The notes under the pieces were generated by a model, which saw nothing but the letters and a program-made list of their open reading frames with translations, did not search any database and was not told the origin of the DNA. The position numbers and the translations under genes are program-made. 64,000 bases of DNA from Noviherbaspirillum malthae (GTDB lineage Bacteria; Pseudomonadota; Gammaproteobacteria; Burkholderiales; Burkholderiaceae_D): positions 1 through 64,000 of the forward strand of contig NZ_JACYXF010000024.1 of assembly GCF_015352985.1 (NCBI RefSeq). Reading direction: 5' to 3'. This document shows positions 26,257 to 35,626 of the stretch, one piece after another (the stretch's first letter is position 1; every line of letters begins with the position of its first letter).

Positions 26257-26781
26257 ATGGCAATCTACCGTATCGGCGAACGCACGCCGCAGATCGACGA
26301 CACTGCCTTCGTGGCCGAGACCGCAAGCATCATCGGCGACGTGCGCCTGCAGAAGAACACCAGCGTCTGGCCGGGCGCCGCTGTGCGGGGCGACAACGAG
26401 CCGATCACCATCGGCGAGAACAGCAATGTCCAGGAGTGCGCGGTGCTGCATGCCGATCCGGGGTTTCCCCTGACGGTCGGCACCAATGTCACCGTCGGCC
26501 ACCAGGCCATGCTGCACGGCTGCACCATCGGCGAAGGATCGCTGATCGGAATCCAGGCGGTCATCCTCAACGGTGCGGTCATCGGCCGCAACTGCCTGGT
26601 AGGGGCAGGCGCGATCGTCACCGAGGGCAAGCAGTTTCCCGACAATTCGCTGATCGTCGGCGCACCGGCCAAGGTGATTCGCGAGCTGAGCGAAGAGGCC
26701 ATCCGCGCCATGCACGGCAACACTGCGGAATACGTGGAACGCCGCGGACTCTTCAAGGACCAGCTGGTTCGCCTGGACTGA
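26257..26781 (+). CDS. Gamma carbonic anhydrase-like hexapeptide-repeat protein
   Basis: A 174-residue left-handed beta-helix protein: GDVRLQKNTSVWPGAAVRGD, IGENSNVQECAVLHADPG and VTVGHQAMLHGCTIGEGSLI carry the three histidines that bind metal in gamma carbonic anhydrases, and NSLIVGAPAKVIREL is the usual C-terminal block. It follows the CoA-transferase by 15 bases. PaaY-type members of this group act as thioesterases, which would fit a CoA-ester pathway as hydrolysis of dead-end CoA esters; this is inference. Confidence 0.88.
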   Translation: MAIYRIGERTPQIDDTAFVAETASIIGDVRLQKNTSVWPGAAVRGDNEPITIGENSNVQECAVLHADPGFPLTVGTNVTVGHQAMLHGCTIGEGSLIGIQAVILNGAVIGRNCLVGAGAIVTEGKQFPDNSLIVGAPAKVIRELSEEAIRAMHGNTAEYVERRGLFKDQLVRLD

Positions 26782-26792
26782 TTTTTAATTTT

Positions 26793-26816
26793 CGGGGCCG
26801 GAAGACATTGGCCCCG
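26793..26816 (+). promoter_or_regulatory. Intercistronic hairpin before the Bug receptor gene
   Basis: CGGGGCC (26793-26799) and GGCCCCG (26810-26816) form a perfect 7-base stem with a 10-base loop between the carbonic-anhydrase-like gene and the Bug gene. No T-run follows, so it is more likely an mRNA-stability or attenuation element that lets the abundant receptor be expressed differently than a full terminator. Confidence 0.45.
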
Positions 26817-26839
26817 CTTCAACGGATGGAGACACCACC

Positions 26840-27817
26840 ATGAAAAGCATTTCACGCAAGCGCCGCGCACTCGCCGCCGCACTGACCCTGTCGATGGCAT
26901 TGCCCTACGCGCCGGCATTCGCGCAGGGCGACAAGGTCATCCGCATGATCGTTCCGAATGCGCCGGGTTCGAGCGTCGACTCGCTGTCCCGCACGATAGG
27001 AGACAAGCTGGCCAAGGCGGCGGGCGGCTCCATCGTGATCGAGAACCTGCCCGGAGCAGGCGGCGTGCCCGGCACCGCGCAGCTGACGCGCGCGCCCAAG
27101 GACGGGCTGACGCTGGGCATGGTGTCCAACAATCATGTGGTCAATCCCAGCCTGTACAAGAAGATTCCCTACGATGCCCTCAAGGACGTCACGCCGATCA
27201 CCGTGGTCGCGGGCTCGCCCTTCGTGCTGGTGGCGCATCCCTCCGTGCAGGCGAAGGACCTGAAAGAACTGGTGGCCCTGGCCAAGGCGCACGGCGACGA
27301 GCTGACGATAGGCTCTTCCGGCAACGGCACCATCCTGCACTTGGCTGCGGAAGCGCTGCAGAGCGAAACCGGCATCAAGCTGCGCCACGTGCCGTACAAG
27401 GGCACCGGCCAGTTGACCACCGACCTGCTCGGCGGGCAGATCCAGCTCGCCTTCCTCGGCGTGACCGGCGCGGCGCAGCATATCAAGGCCGGCAAGCTGC
27501 GCGCGATCGGCGTCTCGACCACCACGCCCTCGTCGCTCCTGCCGAACGTGGCGCCGCTCGCGCAGCAGGGCGCGCCCAACTACAACCTGCAAGGCTGGAT
27601 CGCGCTGATCGGACCCGGCGGCCTGCCGGCACCGGTCACCAACAAGCTGTATTCCGACGTCAAGGCGCTGCTGGGCACGAAGGAGGTGCAGGACGCGCTT
27701 ACCGCCCAGGGATTCACGCCGATGGGCACGCCGCCCGACGCAACCGCGGCGCTCTTCCAGAACGAGATGACGCGCTACGCGACGCTGGTCAAGCAATCCG
27801 GCATGACGATCGACTGA
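26840..27817 (+). CDS. Bug-family (TctC-like) periplasmic solute-binding protein
   Basis: A 325-residue exported receptor with signal peptide MKSISRKRRALAAALTLSMA ending near PAFAQG, after a GGAG site. It has the Bug blocks KVIRMIVPNAPGSSVDSLSR, IVIENLPGAGGVPGTAQ, TLGMVSNNHVVNPSLYKKI and LPAPVTNKLYSDVKALL. Bug proteins bind carboxylates with high affinity and hand them to TctAB-type carriers. It is the last gene of the LysR-linked cluster and likely binds the acid metabolised by it; it could in principle serve the TctAB carrier at 17.5-19.4 kb. Confidence 0.93.
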   Translation: MKSISRKRRALAAALTLSMALPYAPAFAQGDKVIRMIVPNAPGSSVDSLSRTIGDKLAKAAGGSIVIENLPGAGGVPGTAQLTRAPKDGLTLGMVSNNHVVNPSLYKKIPYDALKDVTPITVVAGSPFVLVAHPSVQAKDLKELVALAKAHGDELTIGSSGNGTILHLAAEALQSETGIKLRHVPYKGTGQLTTDLLGGQIQLAFLGVTGAAQHIKAGKLRAIGVSTTTPSSLLPNVAPLAQQGAPNYNLQGWIALIGPGGLPAPVTNKLYSDVKALLGTKEVQDALTAQGFTPMGTPPDATAALFQNEMTRYATLVKQSGMTID

Positions 27818-27854
27818 GGAAGATGGCCGCAGCCGGCAGTACCGCCGGTTGCAT

Positions 27855-29171
27855 TCAGCGTGTGCGCCGCGACAGCCGCACCAGCTTGCAGCTCAGCAAG
27901 AATCCCAGCGCGAGCACCGCCGAACTAGCGGTGAAGGCGGGCTTGAATCCGCCGCCGTATTCGATCACCAGTCCGGCCAGCGCAGGGCCGGCAAGCTGGC
28001 CTACCGCATAGAACAGGGTGACGTAACTGGTGGCGCGCGGCGCCAGCCGCGGCTCGACCGATTCGGCCGCAATGGTCAGAATGGACGTGAACATGCCTGA
28101 CACTGTGCAGCCCAGGATCAGGTAGTGCAGCGTGAAGCCGGTGAGCGTGGGAAGAAGCACCGGCAGCAGGGTTGCGACGACATTGAGGGCGACCGAGATG
28201 AGCAGCGCCGCAGGCCGGCCGAAGCGGTCGGAGAACAATCCCCAGCAGGGGCCGGCGAAAATCGAGAGCACCCCGAGCAGCGCCGACAGGTGGCCGGCGG
28301 TCGGCGCCGCAATGCCCGACGCCAGCGCATAGCTGAACATGAACGTGGTCTGGGCGATATAGGTCGTGCCGACCACGCCGTAGAGCAGGCCGGTCAGGAT
28401 CAGGCGTCTGTCGCGATAGACCGATGCGGAACTGCCCGCTGCGGCGCCGGGCGCCGCGATGCGCGGATTCGGCAGGAAGCTCAGGCTGGACGCCAGCGCG
28501 ATCATGCTGGCCACGGCGAACACGCCCCAGGCCCAGCGCCACGCCGACTGACCGGTCAGTTCCCCGAGATAAGGCACCAGCAGGCTTGCCGACAGCATGC
28601 CGATGCCGATGCCGCTGTTGGTCAGCCCGATCACCGATCCGCGGCGATGCGGATAATGCCCTGCCAGCAGCGAAATCACCGGCGTATAGGCGAATGCGGT
28701 GCCGCAGCCCAGCATCAGCATGGCCAGCAGGAGCATGCCGAATTGCGAGCCGGCAGCAAGAAGAATGAAGCCGGCGGTCGCGAGCGACAGGCCGAGCACG
28801 ACGGCGGCGCGGCCGCCGCGGCGGGATGCAAAGACGCCGGCCACCATCACCAGAAAAAGATAGCCGAGTGCGGCGGCCGTCACCAACGTGCCCGCCTGCT
28901 GATAGCTCAGGCCGAGGTCGGCGCGCATCGACGGCAGGATCAGGCCGAAAGCCAGCCGGGCGAACGCCACTGTCACCAGCGTGACCATCATGCCCGTCAG
29001 GACAGGTAGTACAAAAGAGTTGGGCTTGGCTGCCATGCCGGCGTCTCGTCCGGCATCCTGTTTTTCTTTTGATTGCATGGAATGCTGCGCCGCCTGTTGT
29101 GCGCCGTCTGTCTCGTGATCGGCCATCATGCCGTGATTGTTGTAGTCGCTGATGACCAAAGACCTTAACAT
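27855..29171 (-). CDS. Major facilitator superfamily transporter
   Basis: A membrane protein of up to 438 residues with 12 helices and MFS loop motifs (FASRRGGRAAVVLGLSLA between helices 2 and 3, FSDRFGRPAALLISVAL in the second half). The pattern VTVAFARLAFGLILPSMRAD and LTNSGIGIGMLSASLLVP is like the YbfB/YjiJ group. The start is uncertain: the ATG at 29171 has no ribosome binding site, and the ATG at 29036 (MAAKPNSFVLPVL), just before the first helix, is a good alternative. The substrate is unknown. It is convergent with the Bug gene, 37 bases apart. Confidence 0.85.
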   Translation of the reverse strand: MLRSLVISDYNNHGMMADHETDGAQQAAQHSMQSKEKQDAGRDAGMAAKPNSFVLPVLTGMMVTLVTVAFARLAFGLILPSMRADLGLSYQQAGTLVTAAALGYLFLVMVAGVFASRRGGRAAVVLGLSLATAGFILLAAGSQFGMLLLAMLMLGCGTAFAYTPVISLLAGHYPHRRGSVIGLTNSGIGIGMLSASLLVPYLGELTGQSAWRWAWGVFAVASMIALASSLSFLPNPRIAAPGAAAGSSASVYRDRRLILTGLLYGVVGTTYIAQTTFMFSYALASGIAAPTAGHLSALLGVLSIFAGPCWGLFSDRFGRPAALLISVALNVVATLLPVLLPTLTGFTLHYLILGCTVSGMFTSILTIAAESVEPRLAPRATSYVTLFYAVGQLAGPALAGLVIEYGGGFKPAFTASSAVLALGFLLSCKLVRLSRRTR

Positions 29172-29349
29172 TTTTCAGGAAATCGCGTGCGCTGTGGCCT
29201 ACGGGCAAGTTTGCGCGTGAGGGCTCTATCTTGCATGCAATGGCCGTTTGATCTGCTGCAGTCATTGTTCTTGCAAGGCTTTCCCTGGATGAACCAAACG
29301 CATTCGTCTATGTCAGTAACATTACATACAACTCTTGCAGGAGGATGCA

Positions 29350-29523
29350 ATGAACCAGGACCAAGTGAAGGGCCACATCAAGGAAGCCGCGGGCAAGCTG
29401 CAGGAAAAGGCAGGCGAGGTACTCAATGACCGCGACCAGCAAGCCAAGGGTGTCGAGAAACAGGGCGAAGGCACCGTGCAGCGTGTGGTCGGCAACGTCA
29501 AGGACACCTTCAAGCGACCCTGA
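29350..29523 (+). CDS. CsbD-family stress protein
   Basis: A 57-residue protein, MNQDQVKGHIKEAAGKLQEK followed by DRDQQAKGVEKQGEG and VVGNVKDTFKRP, typical of CsbD: hydrophilic, helical and without cysteine. An AGGAGG site precedes the ATG. CsbD proteins are abundant in general-stress responses; the exact role is unknown. It is a single-gene unit with a hairpin downstream. Confidence 0.9.
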   Translation: MNQDQVKGHIKEAAGKLQEKAGEVLNDRDQQAKGVEKQGEGTVQRVVGNVKDTFKRP

Positions 29524-29594
29524 TTGAAACGGCTTGAACTGGCTTCAAGCAGATTCAGGACATAGCCCGGCAAGCATTCCGGGCAGGCATGAAC

Positions 29595-29622
29595 GACGGC
29601 CCTGCGGGGCCGTCGGCATTTT
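29595..29622 (+). terminator. Hairpin terminator after the CsbD gene
   Basis: GACGGCCC (29595-29602), loop TGCG and GGGCCGTC (29607-29614) form a perfect 8-base stem followed by GGCATTTTA. It lies between the convergent CsbD and transporter genes. The T-run is interrupted, so efficiency is uncertain. Confidence 0.6.
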
Positions 29623-29649
29623 ATCAATCGTGTTTCAGCCGCCATAGGC

Positions 29650-30999
29650 TCATTCGGCACAGGTTCGTTCCCTGGCCGTGCCACTGCCCGCCGCCGCATC
29701 GAGGCGGCAGTAGGCCCGGGCAATCAACACCGCAGAAACTGCCCATGCGGCGGCAATGCACGCACCCAGCAGCGGCACCGCCTGCGGCGAAAGCATCAGG
29801 TCGGCCAGCGACTTGAGCCAGGCGCTGATCGCATCTGCGCCGCGGTAGACCACCGTGTCGATGAAGTTCTTGGCCTTGTACTTGAGCTGCGGCGGCAGCA
29901 CGGTGAACAGCATTTCCCTCCCCGGTTTCACCAGCGCATATTCGCCGACCCGGCGGATCACGAGAATCACGATGAACAGCGCAAAGAGCGGCGACACGCT
30001 CAGCAGCAGGAAGCCTGCGACCATGGCCAGCGGCAGGCCCAGCAGCAATGCACGCAGGCCGAATGCGGTTGCGATGCGCGCGGTCAGCAAGAATTGAATC
30101 AGCAGCGACAGCAGCTGCACCACGGCGTCGACCATCGAGAAGAATTGCGTCTGCTCGGTGCGGCTTTGAAACCGCTCGGCCACCAGCCTCGCCTGTTCGA
30201 GATAAAGAAAGGTACTCACGCTGGCCAGCAGCACGACGAACAATGCAACGCCGAGCAGGAAAGGCGAGCGCAATACATCGGCCGCGCCCGCAAGCGCGCT
30301 GCCTCCCAAACGGGCATTGCGGGAATCAAGCGTTTGGCTTGCTGCTTCCTCGCTGTGCTCGGGCGGGAAGCGGTCGCGCCAGCGCTGCAGAACTTCCGAA
30401 CAGGAAATCGTGACGAGCAGGATCGCGGCGGCGAGCATGAGCAAGCCTTCGTTGCCGATGCGGTTGACCAGCATGGCGCCGGCGAGCGGGCCGGCAAGGC
30501 CTCCGAGGCTGGCGCCGGCCGACATCAGCGCGAACAGCCGCCGTGCCTGCTCGGCCTGGAAAATATCCGCAAGGACGCTCCATGCAATCGAGATGGCTGC
30601 CAGATTAAACACGGAAAGCCAGATGAAGAAGCTGCGTGCCAGCCAAGGCGCGTCACCGTACGCGGCAAAGGCCAGGCCGAAGGCTACGGTGTTCAGCGCA
30701 AAGAACCCCAGGACCCAGTGGCAGATGTAACGGCGCCTGATCTTCGAGACCGCCCAGCCGATGACCGGCGCCGCCGCCAGCGTGGCGATGAAGGTGCCGG
30801 TGAACAGCCATTGAAGCTTGTCCACGCCGCCGGCGATGCCCATCGTCTCCCGCACGGGGCGCAGCATGAAATAACTTGCAAACAGGGAAAACAGCATCAG
30901 GAATCCGGCGCACACGGCCGGCGGTTCATTGCTGCGGATACCGAGAAGGATGGAGCGGAGCGAGCGCGGTCTTTCGGATCTTTCCATTGTTTTTTGCAA
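29650..30999 (-). CDS. Npt1/Npt2-like (NTP-transporter-related) MFS protein
   Basis: A 449-residue protein with about 12 membrane helices. MLFSLFASYFMLRPVRETMG is the N-terminal signature shared by the Npt1/Npt2 ATP:ADP-exchanger-like group, and RRVGEYALVKPGREMLFTVL plus KYKAKNFIDTVVYRGADAIS are its C-terminal conserved blocks. In free-living proteobacteria these proteins have no known substrate and should not be assumed to move nucleotides. The ATG at 30999 or 30987 (MERSERPRS) could be used. It is transcribed away from the CheB-CheR cluster. Confidence 0.82.
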   Translation of the reverse strand: MQKTMERSERPRSLRSILLGIRSNEPPAVCAGFLMLFSLFASYFMLRPVRETMGIAGGVDKLQWLFTGTFIATLAAAPVIGWAVSKIRRRYICHWVLGFFALNTVAFGLAFAAYGDAPWLARSFFIWLSVFNLAAISIAWSVLADIFQAEQARRLFALMSAGASLGGLAGPLAGAMLVNRIGNEGLLMLAAAILLVTISCSEVLQRWRDRFPPEHSEEAASQTLDSRNARLGGSALAGAADVLRSPFLLGVALFVVLLASVSTFLYLEQARLVAERFQSRTEQTQFFSMVDAVVQLLSLLIQFLLTARIATAFGLRALLLGLPLAMVAGFLLLSVSPLFALFIVILVIRRVGEYALVKPGREMLFTVLPPQLKYKAKNFIDTVVYRGADAISAWLKSLADLMLSPQAVPLLGACIAAAWAVSAVLIARAYCRLDAAAGSGTARERTCAE

Positions 31000-31205
31000 T
31001 AGGCGGGGCGGGCTTGCTAGTTCAGACGCCGATCAGCGAAGCACGTTCTCCACAAGGGAAGAGAGACGCATGCCGCGGGCCTTGCGAATCTGAAATTTCA
31101 CCAAGGTATTTTTCCTTGCATGCGAAAAAAACGCGCTTCGATGCATGCACGGCTGGGCTACACTTCCTGTTTCACCCTACATGCCGCAGGCGGCCCCGCT
31201 TTTTC

Positions 31206-34200
31206 ATGAATCCGCAAGATCAGGCTCCGTCCGTCGTTCCGTCGCCCGAAGCGAATGCCATCGGCGAGCCCCCGGTTCCGGTCGTCGGGCTGGGCGCTTC
31301 CGCCGGCGGCTTTGCCGCGCTGCTCACGCTGCTGGAGAACATGCCTTCCTCGCCAGGCATGGCGCTGGTCGTGGTGCTGCATCTTTCTCCCGACTATCCC
31401 AGCAATGCCGACAAGCTGCTGCAGGGCGCCACCGACATGCCGGTGGTGGCGGTCAACCACCGCACGCCCATTCTTCCCAACCAGGTGTACGTCATCCCGC
31501 CCGGGTGCAGCCTGAAGATGGAAGACAGTCATCTCTACGTCGATGAGCTGCTGCGTCCGCAGGGCGACCTCATCACCATCGACGTGTTCTTCTGCACGCT
31601 GGCCGAAGCGCACAAGGAAAATGCCATCGGCGTCGTGCTGTCCGGCATGGGCAGCGACGGCGTGGCCGGGCTGGCCTGCATCAAGGCGCATGGCGGCTTG
31701 ACGATTGCCCAGCTGCCCGCCGATGCCGAGGAAAGCAGCATGCCGCAGTCGGCCATTGAGTCCGGGATGGCCGACTTCGTGCTGAGCGCCTCCCAGATTC
31801 CGGCCAAGCTGATGCAACTTCATGACACCGCACAGTCCATCCGCCGCCACGGCCTGCAGGGCAATGCGCCCGCAGGCGCCGCGGTCTTCGACATGGGACC
31901 GCAGCCGCAGGACACGCTGCACGACATCTTCACGCTGCTGCGCGTGCGCACCGGCCATGATTTCCGCCAGTACAAGCAGCCGACCCTGCTGCGGCGCCTG
32001 GAGCGGCGGCTGCAGGTGAGGGCCGTGCCCGATCTGCCCGGCTACTGCCGCCTGCTGGAAAAGGACCACAGCGAAGCGCATGCCTTGCTCAAGGATCTGC
32101 TCATCGGCGTGACCAGCTTCTTCCGCGACCGCGACGCCTTCGAGGCGCTCGACCAGCTGGTATTGCCGCAGCTGCTGCAGTCCAAGGGACCGGATGACGA
32201 GCTGCGGGCCTGGGTCGCAGCCTGCTCCACCGGCGAGGAAGCCTACTCGCTGGCCATCCTGCTGCGCGAACATGCGGCGGCCCACTCCGGCCCGCCCAAG
32301 ATGCAGGTGTTCGCCTCGGACATCGACGAGCGCGCCATCCATGCCGCGCGCCTGGGCATGTTTCCCGCATCGATTGCCGCCGACGTGATGCCGGCTCAAC
32401 TGCAGCGCTATTTCACGCTGGAGGGCGGGCGCTACCGGGTACGCAAGGCGCTGCGCGACACCGTGCTGTTCACGTCGCACAACCTGCTGCACGATCCGGC
32501 CTTCTCCCGCCTGGACATCATCAGCTGCCGCAACTTCCTGATCTACCTGAACCGGGAGATGCACCGTCAGGTGCTGGAAACCTTCCACTTCGCGCTCAAC
32601 CCCGGCGGCTACCTGTTTCTCGGCAGCACCGAATCGGCCGACGCCGCATCGCACCTGTTCGCGCCCGTCGACGCCAGGCACCGCATCTACCAGGCCAAGC
32701 CGCTGCCGGGTTCGCTGCGCCGCACGCCCGCCCTGGCCAAGCCCGAGCCCGCGCGCCGTGCGACGGCGATCGACCCGCCGCCGGCGGAAGCGGTCAAGGT
32801 GCGCAGGCGCATGTTTTCCTTCGCCGAAATCCACCGGCACAAGGTCATGGAGCTGGGGCCGCCGAGCATCCTCGTCAATGCGAGTGGAGAAATCGTGCAC
32901 ATCGCCGAGCATGCGATCCGCTACCTGCGGCATGCGAGCGGCGAACCGACCCGTGACATCGTTTCCCTGGTGACCCCCGAATTGCGGCTGGAGCTGCGCA
33001 TGGCGCTGTTCCAGGCGCAGAAGACCGGCAAGCCGGCCGCAACCCCGGCGATTCAGCATGAGAAGGATGGCGGGGGTGGCAGGGATGGCAGGGATGGCAA
33101 GGCCGGCATGGTCAGCATGACGGTCGTGCCTTTCGAGGACGAACACGCGGACGGGCTGCTGCTGCTGGTGCAGTTCAACGAAGCCGGCGATGCGCAGCCG
33201 CCGCCTGCTGCGCCCGACCAGCGCAATGCGTCCTTGCTGCGGCAGCTGGAGGAAGAGCTGCGGCACACGCAGGACAAGCTGCATGAGACGATGGATCAGG
33301 CCGACATGTCGAATGCCGAGCTGCGGGCGTCCAACGAGGAACTGCAGAGCACGGTCGAGGAGTTGCGCTCGGCCGTCGAGGAACAGGACACCAGCCGCGA
33401 GGAACTGCAGTCGGTCAATGAAGAGCTGATGACATTGAATGCCCAGCTCAAGATCAAGGTCGACGAGACCGCCAAGTCGCATGACGATCTCAGCAACCTG
33501 ATTGCTTCCACCGGCATCGCCACCATCTTCCTGGACCGCGAGATGCGCATCAAGCGCTATACACCGCGCGTCAAGGATATCTTCAACATCATCGCGGCCG
33601 ACGTCGGCCGTCCGCTGTCGCATCTGGCAAGCCGGCTCGACTTCCCGCAGCTGGTCGAGGAGGCTGCCAGGGTCTTCGATACGCTGCAGCCGACGGAGCG
33701 CGAGGCGCGCAGCAGCGACGGCCGCTTCTACATCATCCGCGTCAGTCCCTACCGCACCATCGAGGACCGTATCGACGGGGCCGTGATGACCTTCTTCGAT
33801 ATCACGATCCGGCGCGATGCCGAACAGGCCCTGCGCAGGAGCGAGGAGCGGCACCGGGCCGAACTGGAGCAGCAGGTGAAGGAGCGCACCGCCGAACTCA
33901 AGGCCAGCCGCGACTTGCTGCAGGCCACCATGGATACCTCGATGGACATGATCCAGGTATTCGAGGCGGTGCGTGACGAGCGTGGCGAGATCGTCGACTT
34001 TCGATGGGTGCTGAACAACCATACCTCGGAAAGCCGGTACGGGGAAGTGCGCGGGCAAAGCCTGCTCGAACGCAATCCCGGTGTGGTCAGGGAAGGGATC
34101 TTCGACGCATTCAAGCATGTCACCGAGACCGGCGAGCCGCAGCAGGCCGAGCGCCACTACACCCACGAACAGTTCGACGGCTGGTATCTGCAATCGGTGG

Positions 34201-35087
34201 TGAAGCTCGGCGACGGCGTGGCGACGACCACCAAGGAAATCACGGATTGGAAACAGTCTCAGGAGGAAGTGCTGCATCTGCGGGACGAAATCGTGCAGGC
34301 CAAGCTCAGGGAAAGCGAGGGACGCTTTCGCGCGCTGGTCGAAGGGTCTGAGCAGGCGGTGTGGGAAACCGATGCGCAAGGCATGGTTGTGACGGATTCA
34401 CCGAGCTGGCGCGCCTATACCGGCCAGAGCGTGGAGGAATGGATGGGCAAGGGCTGGGTGAACGCGGTCCATCCCGAGGACCGTGACGGCGCGCTGCGCC
34501 AGTGGCAGGAAGCCGTTGCCGGCAGGCGCCTGGTCAATGCGGAGTTCCGGCTCAAGTCGCCGCACGGATGGCGGTGGACCAATGTGCGGGCGGCGCCGGT
34601 GTTCAATGACGATGGCTCCCTGCGCAAATGGGTCGGCCTGAACATCGACATTTCCGCGCGCAAGGACATCGAGTTCGCCCTGCACCAGAGCACCGAGCGC
34701 ATGCACAGGATCGTCAGGCAAGCGATCGCCGGGGTGGTGCAGGCCGATGACAAGGGAAACATGACGCTGGTGAACCAGAAGTTCTGCGACATGCTAGGCT
34801 ATACCGAAGAGGAACTGATTGGCCGCGGTATCGCCGACGTCACCGCGCCCGCATCGGTGCAAGCCACCGTAGACGCGATGCGCCAGCTGGCTGCGGGCAG
34901 GGCGGACGTGGTGCTCGAAAAGCAGTACCTGCGCAAGGACGGCTCGCCGATGTGGGCCGAGAGCAGCGTAAGCGGACTGCATGGGCCGAACGGCGAGTTC
35001 CAGGGCGTGGTGGCCGTCGTGGTCGACATCGGCGAGCGCAGGCCGGCCGGGGACAGCCGCACCGACGCGCCGCAGCCGCCGGCATGA
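31206..35087 (+). CDS. CheB-CheR-PAS fusion protein 1 (1293 aa)
   Basis: From the ATG at 31206: residues 20-205 are a CheB methylesterase with triad Ser32 (GLGASAGG), His59 (LHLSPD) and Asp151 (GMGSDG). Residues about 235-500 are CheR (FRQYKQPTLLRRLERRLQVR, TSFFRDRDAFEALD, AACSTGEEAYSLAILLREH, SCRNFLIYLNREM). Then a PAS-type region, a long coiled coil at about 685-765 (NEELQSTVEELRSAVEEQ), a PAS_10-like domain (DREMRIKRYTPRVKDIFN), and three further PAS domains to the end (ISARKDIEFAL, DIGERRPAGD). There is no receiver in front of CheB and no histidine kinase. The frame is open to 30876, but that part has no homology. It heads a block of four CheB proteins. Confidence 0.92.
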   Translation: MNPQDQAPSVVPSPEANAIGEPPVPVVGLGASAGGFAALLTLLENMPSSPGMALVVVLHLSPDYPSNADKLLQGATDMPVVAVNHRTPILPNQVYVIPPGCSLKMEDSHLYVDELLRPQGDLITIDVFFCTLAEAHKENAIGVVLSGMGSDGVAGLACIKAHGGLTIAQLPADAEESSMPQSAIESGMADFVLSASQIPAKLMQLHDTAQSIRRHGLQGNAPAGAAVFDMGPQPQDTLHDIFTLLRVRTGHDFRQYKQPTLLRRLERRLQVRAVPDLPGYCRLLEKDHSEAHALLKDLLIGVTSFFRDRDAFEALDQLVLPQLLQSKGPDDELRAWVAACSTGEEAYSLAILLREHAAAHSGPPKMQVFASDIDERAIHAARLGMFPASIAADVMPAQLQRYFTLEGGRYRVRKALRDTVLFTSHNLLHDPAFSRLDIISCRNFLIYLNREMHRQVLETFHFALNPGGYLFLGSTESADAASHLFAPVDARHRIYQAKPLPGSLRRTPALAKPEPARRATAIDPPPAEAVKVRRRMFSFAEIHRHKVMELGPPSILVNASGEIVHIAEHAIRYLRHASGEPTRDIVSLVTPELRLELRMALFQAQKTGKPAATPAIQHEKDGGGGRDGRDGKAGMVSMTVVPFEDEHADGLLLLVQFNEAGDAQPPPAAPDQRNASLLRQLEEELRHTQDKLHETMDQADMSNAELRASNEELQSTVEELRSAVEEQDTSREELQSVNEELMTLNAQLKIKVDETAKSHDDLSNLIASTGIATIFLDREMRIKRYTPRVKDIFNIIAADVGRPLSHLASRLDFPQLVEEAARVFDTLQPTEREARSSDGRFYIIRVSPYRTIEDRIDGAVMTFFDITIRRDAEQALRRSEERHRAELEQQVKERTAELKASRDLLQATMDTSMDMIQVFEAVRDERGEIVDFRWVLNNHTSESRYGEVRGQSLLERNPGVVREGIFDAFKHVTETGEPQQAERHYTHEQFDGWYLQSVVKLGDGVATTTKEITDWKQSQEEVLHLRDEIVQAKLRESEGRFRALVEGSEQAVWETDAQGMVVTDSPSWRAYTGQSVEEWMGKGWVNAVHPEDRDGALRQWQEAVAGRRLVNAEFRLKSPHGWRWTNVRAAPVFNDDGSLRKWVGLNIDISARKDIEFALHQSTERMHRIVRQAIAGVVQADDKGNMTLVNQKFCDMLGYTEEELIGRGIADVTAPASVQATVDAMRQLAAGRADVVLEKQYLRKDGSPMWAESSVSGLHGPNGEFQGVVAVVVDIGERRPAGDSRTDAPQPPA

Positions 35088-35097
35088 CGCAAGCGCG

Positions 35098-35268
35098 GGC
35101 CTGCTGCGTGCAGGAATCATAAATCCCATCCATGGCCAGGCCGTAAACTTCCTCGCAGGCATGGCGGAACAGCTGGGTCGCGCCGCTATTCCAGAAGACG
35201 ATCCTGCATGCAGGATCGATGACGATGGTTCCGTCATGGAACATCGCCATGTTGGCGGCTCGTTCGTG
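35098..35268 (-). pseudogene. PAS-domain fragment in the gap between two CheB-CheR genes
   Basis: Within the 539-base gap 35088-35626 the minus strand encodes ANMAMFHDGTIVIDP, RIVFWNSGATQLFRHACEE and VYGLAMDGI, the first half of a PAS domain. It has no proper start or end: homology stops near 35100, at the end of the first CheB-CheR gene, and the upstream codons are not PAS-like. It looks like the remnant of an inverted or deleted sensor gene. Nothing else in the gap was recognised apart from the promoter needed for the next gene. Confidence 0.5.
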
Positions 35269-35626
35269 TAGCCGCCTGGGTTGCCCGGGTCGTCCGGTTC
35301 GCTCTGGAAAATGTGTGGAGAGCCCATCTGATCCGTGCCGTGCCGGCGCATCACCGCCGCCGTTGACAAATATCGATCCGTCTTTTCCAGAATAATTCAC
35401 ATTGAGCTTATCGAGCCCCGTCAAGCCGCCGGACCATTGACCGGATCGCTCGACCGGCCCGCACCGTTTCAAGCTCTGCATTCACCGCGCATGCCTGACA
35501 TGCTCTACACTTCTGGAAATCTTCTTTCACCTACCCCTGCGCTGTCCGCGGAAGCACCGCAATGGAAGCCGGAACCGGAATCGCAACGCAGAAGCATTCC
35601 AGGCACTTCAAGCACCTCAATCGATC

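Noticed and set aside
29650..30999. ATP/ADP translocase of an intracellular parasite
   Set aside because: The protein shares the Npt1/Npt2 signature but the free-living gene content argues against energy parasitism; only the family name is kept.
31158..34379. 1073-codon minus-strand ORF
   Set aside because: Antisense shadow of the first CheB-CheR gene; no recognisable domains, and the sense frame has intact catalytic motifs.
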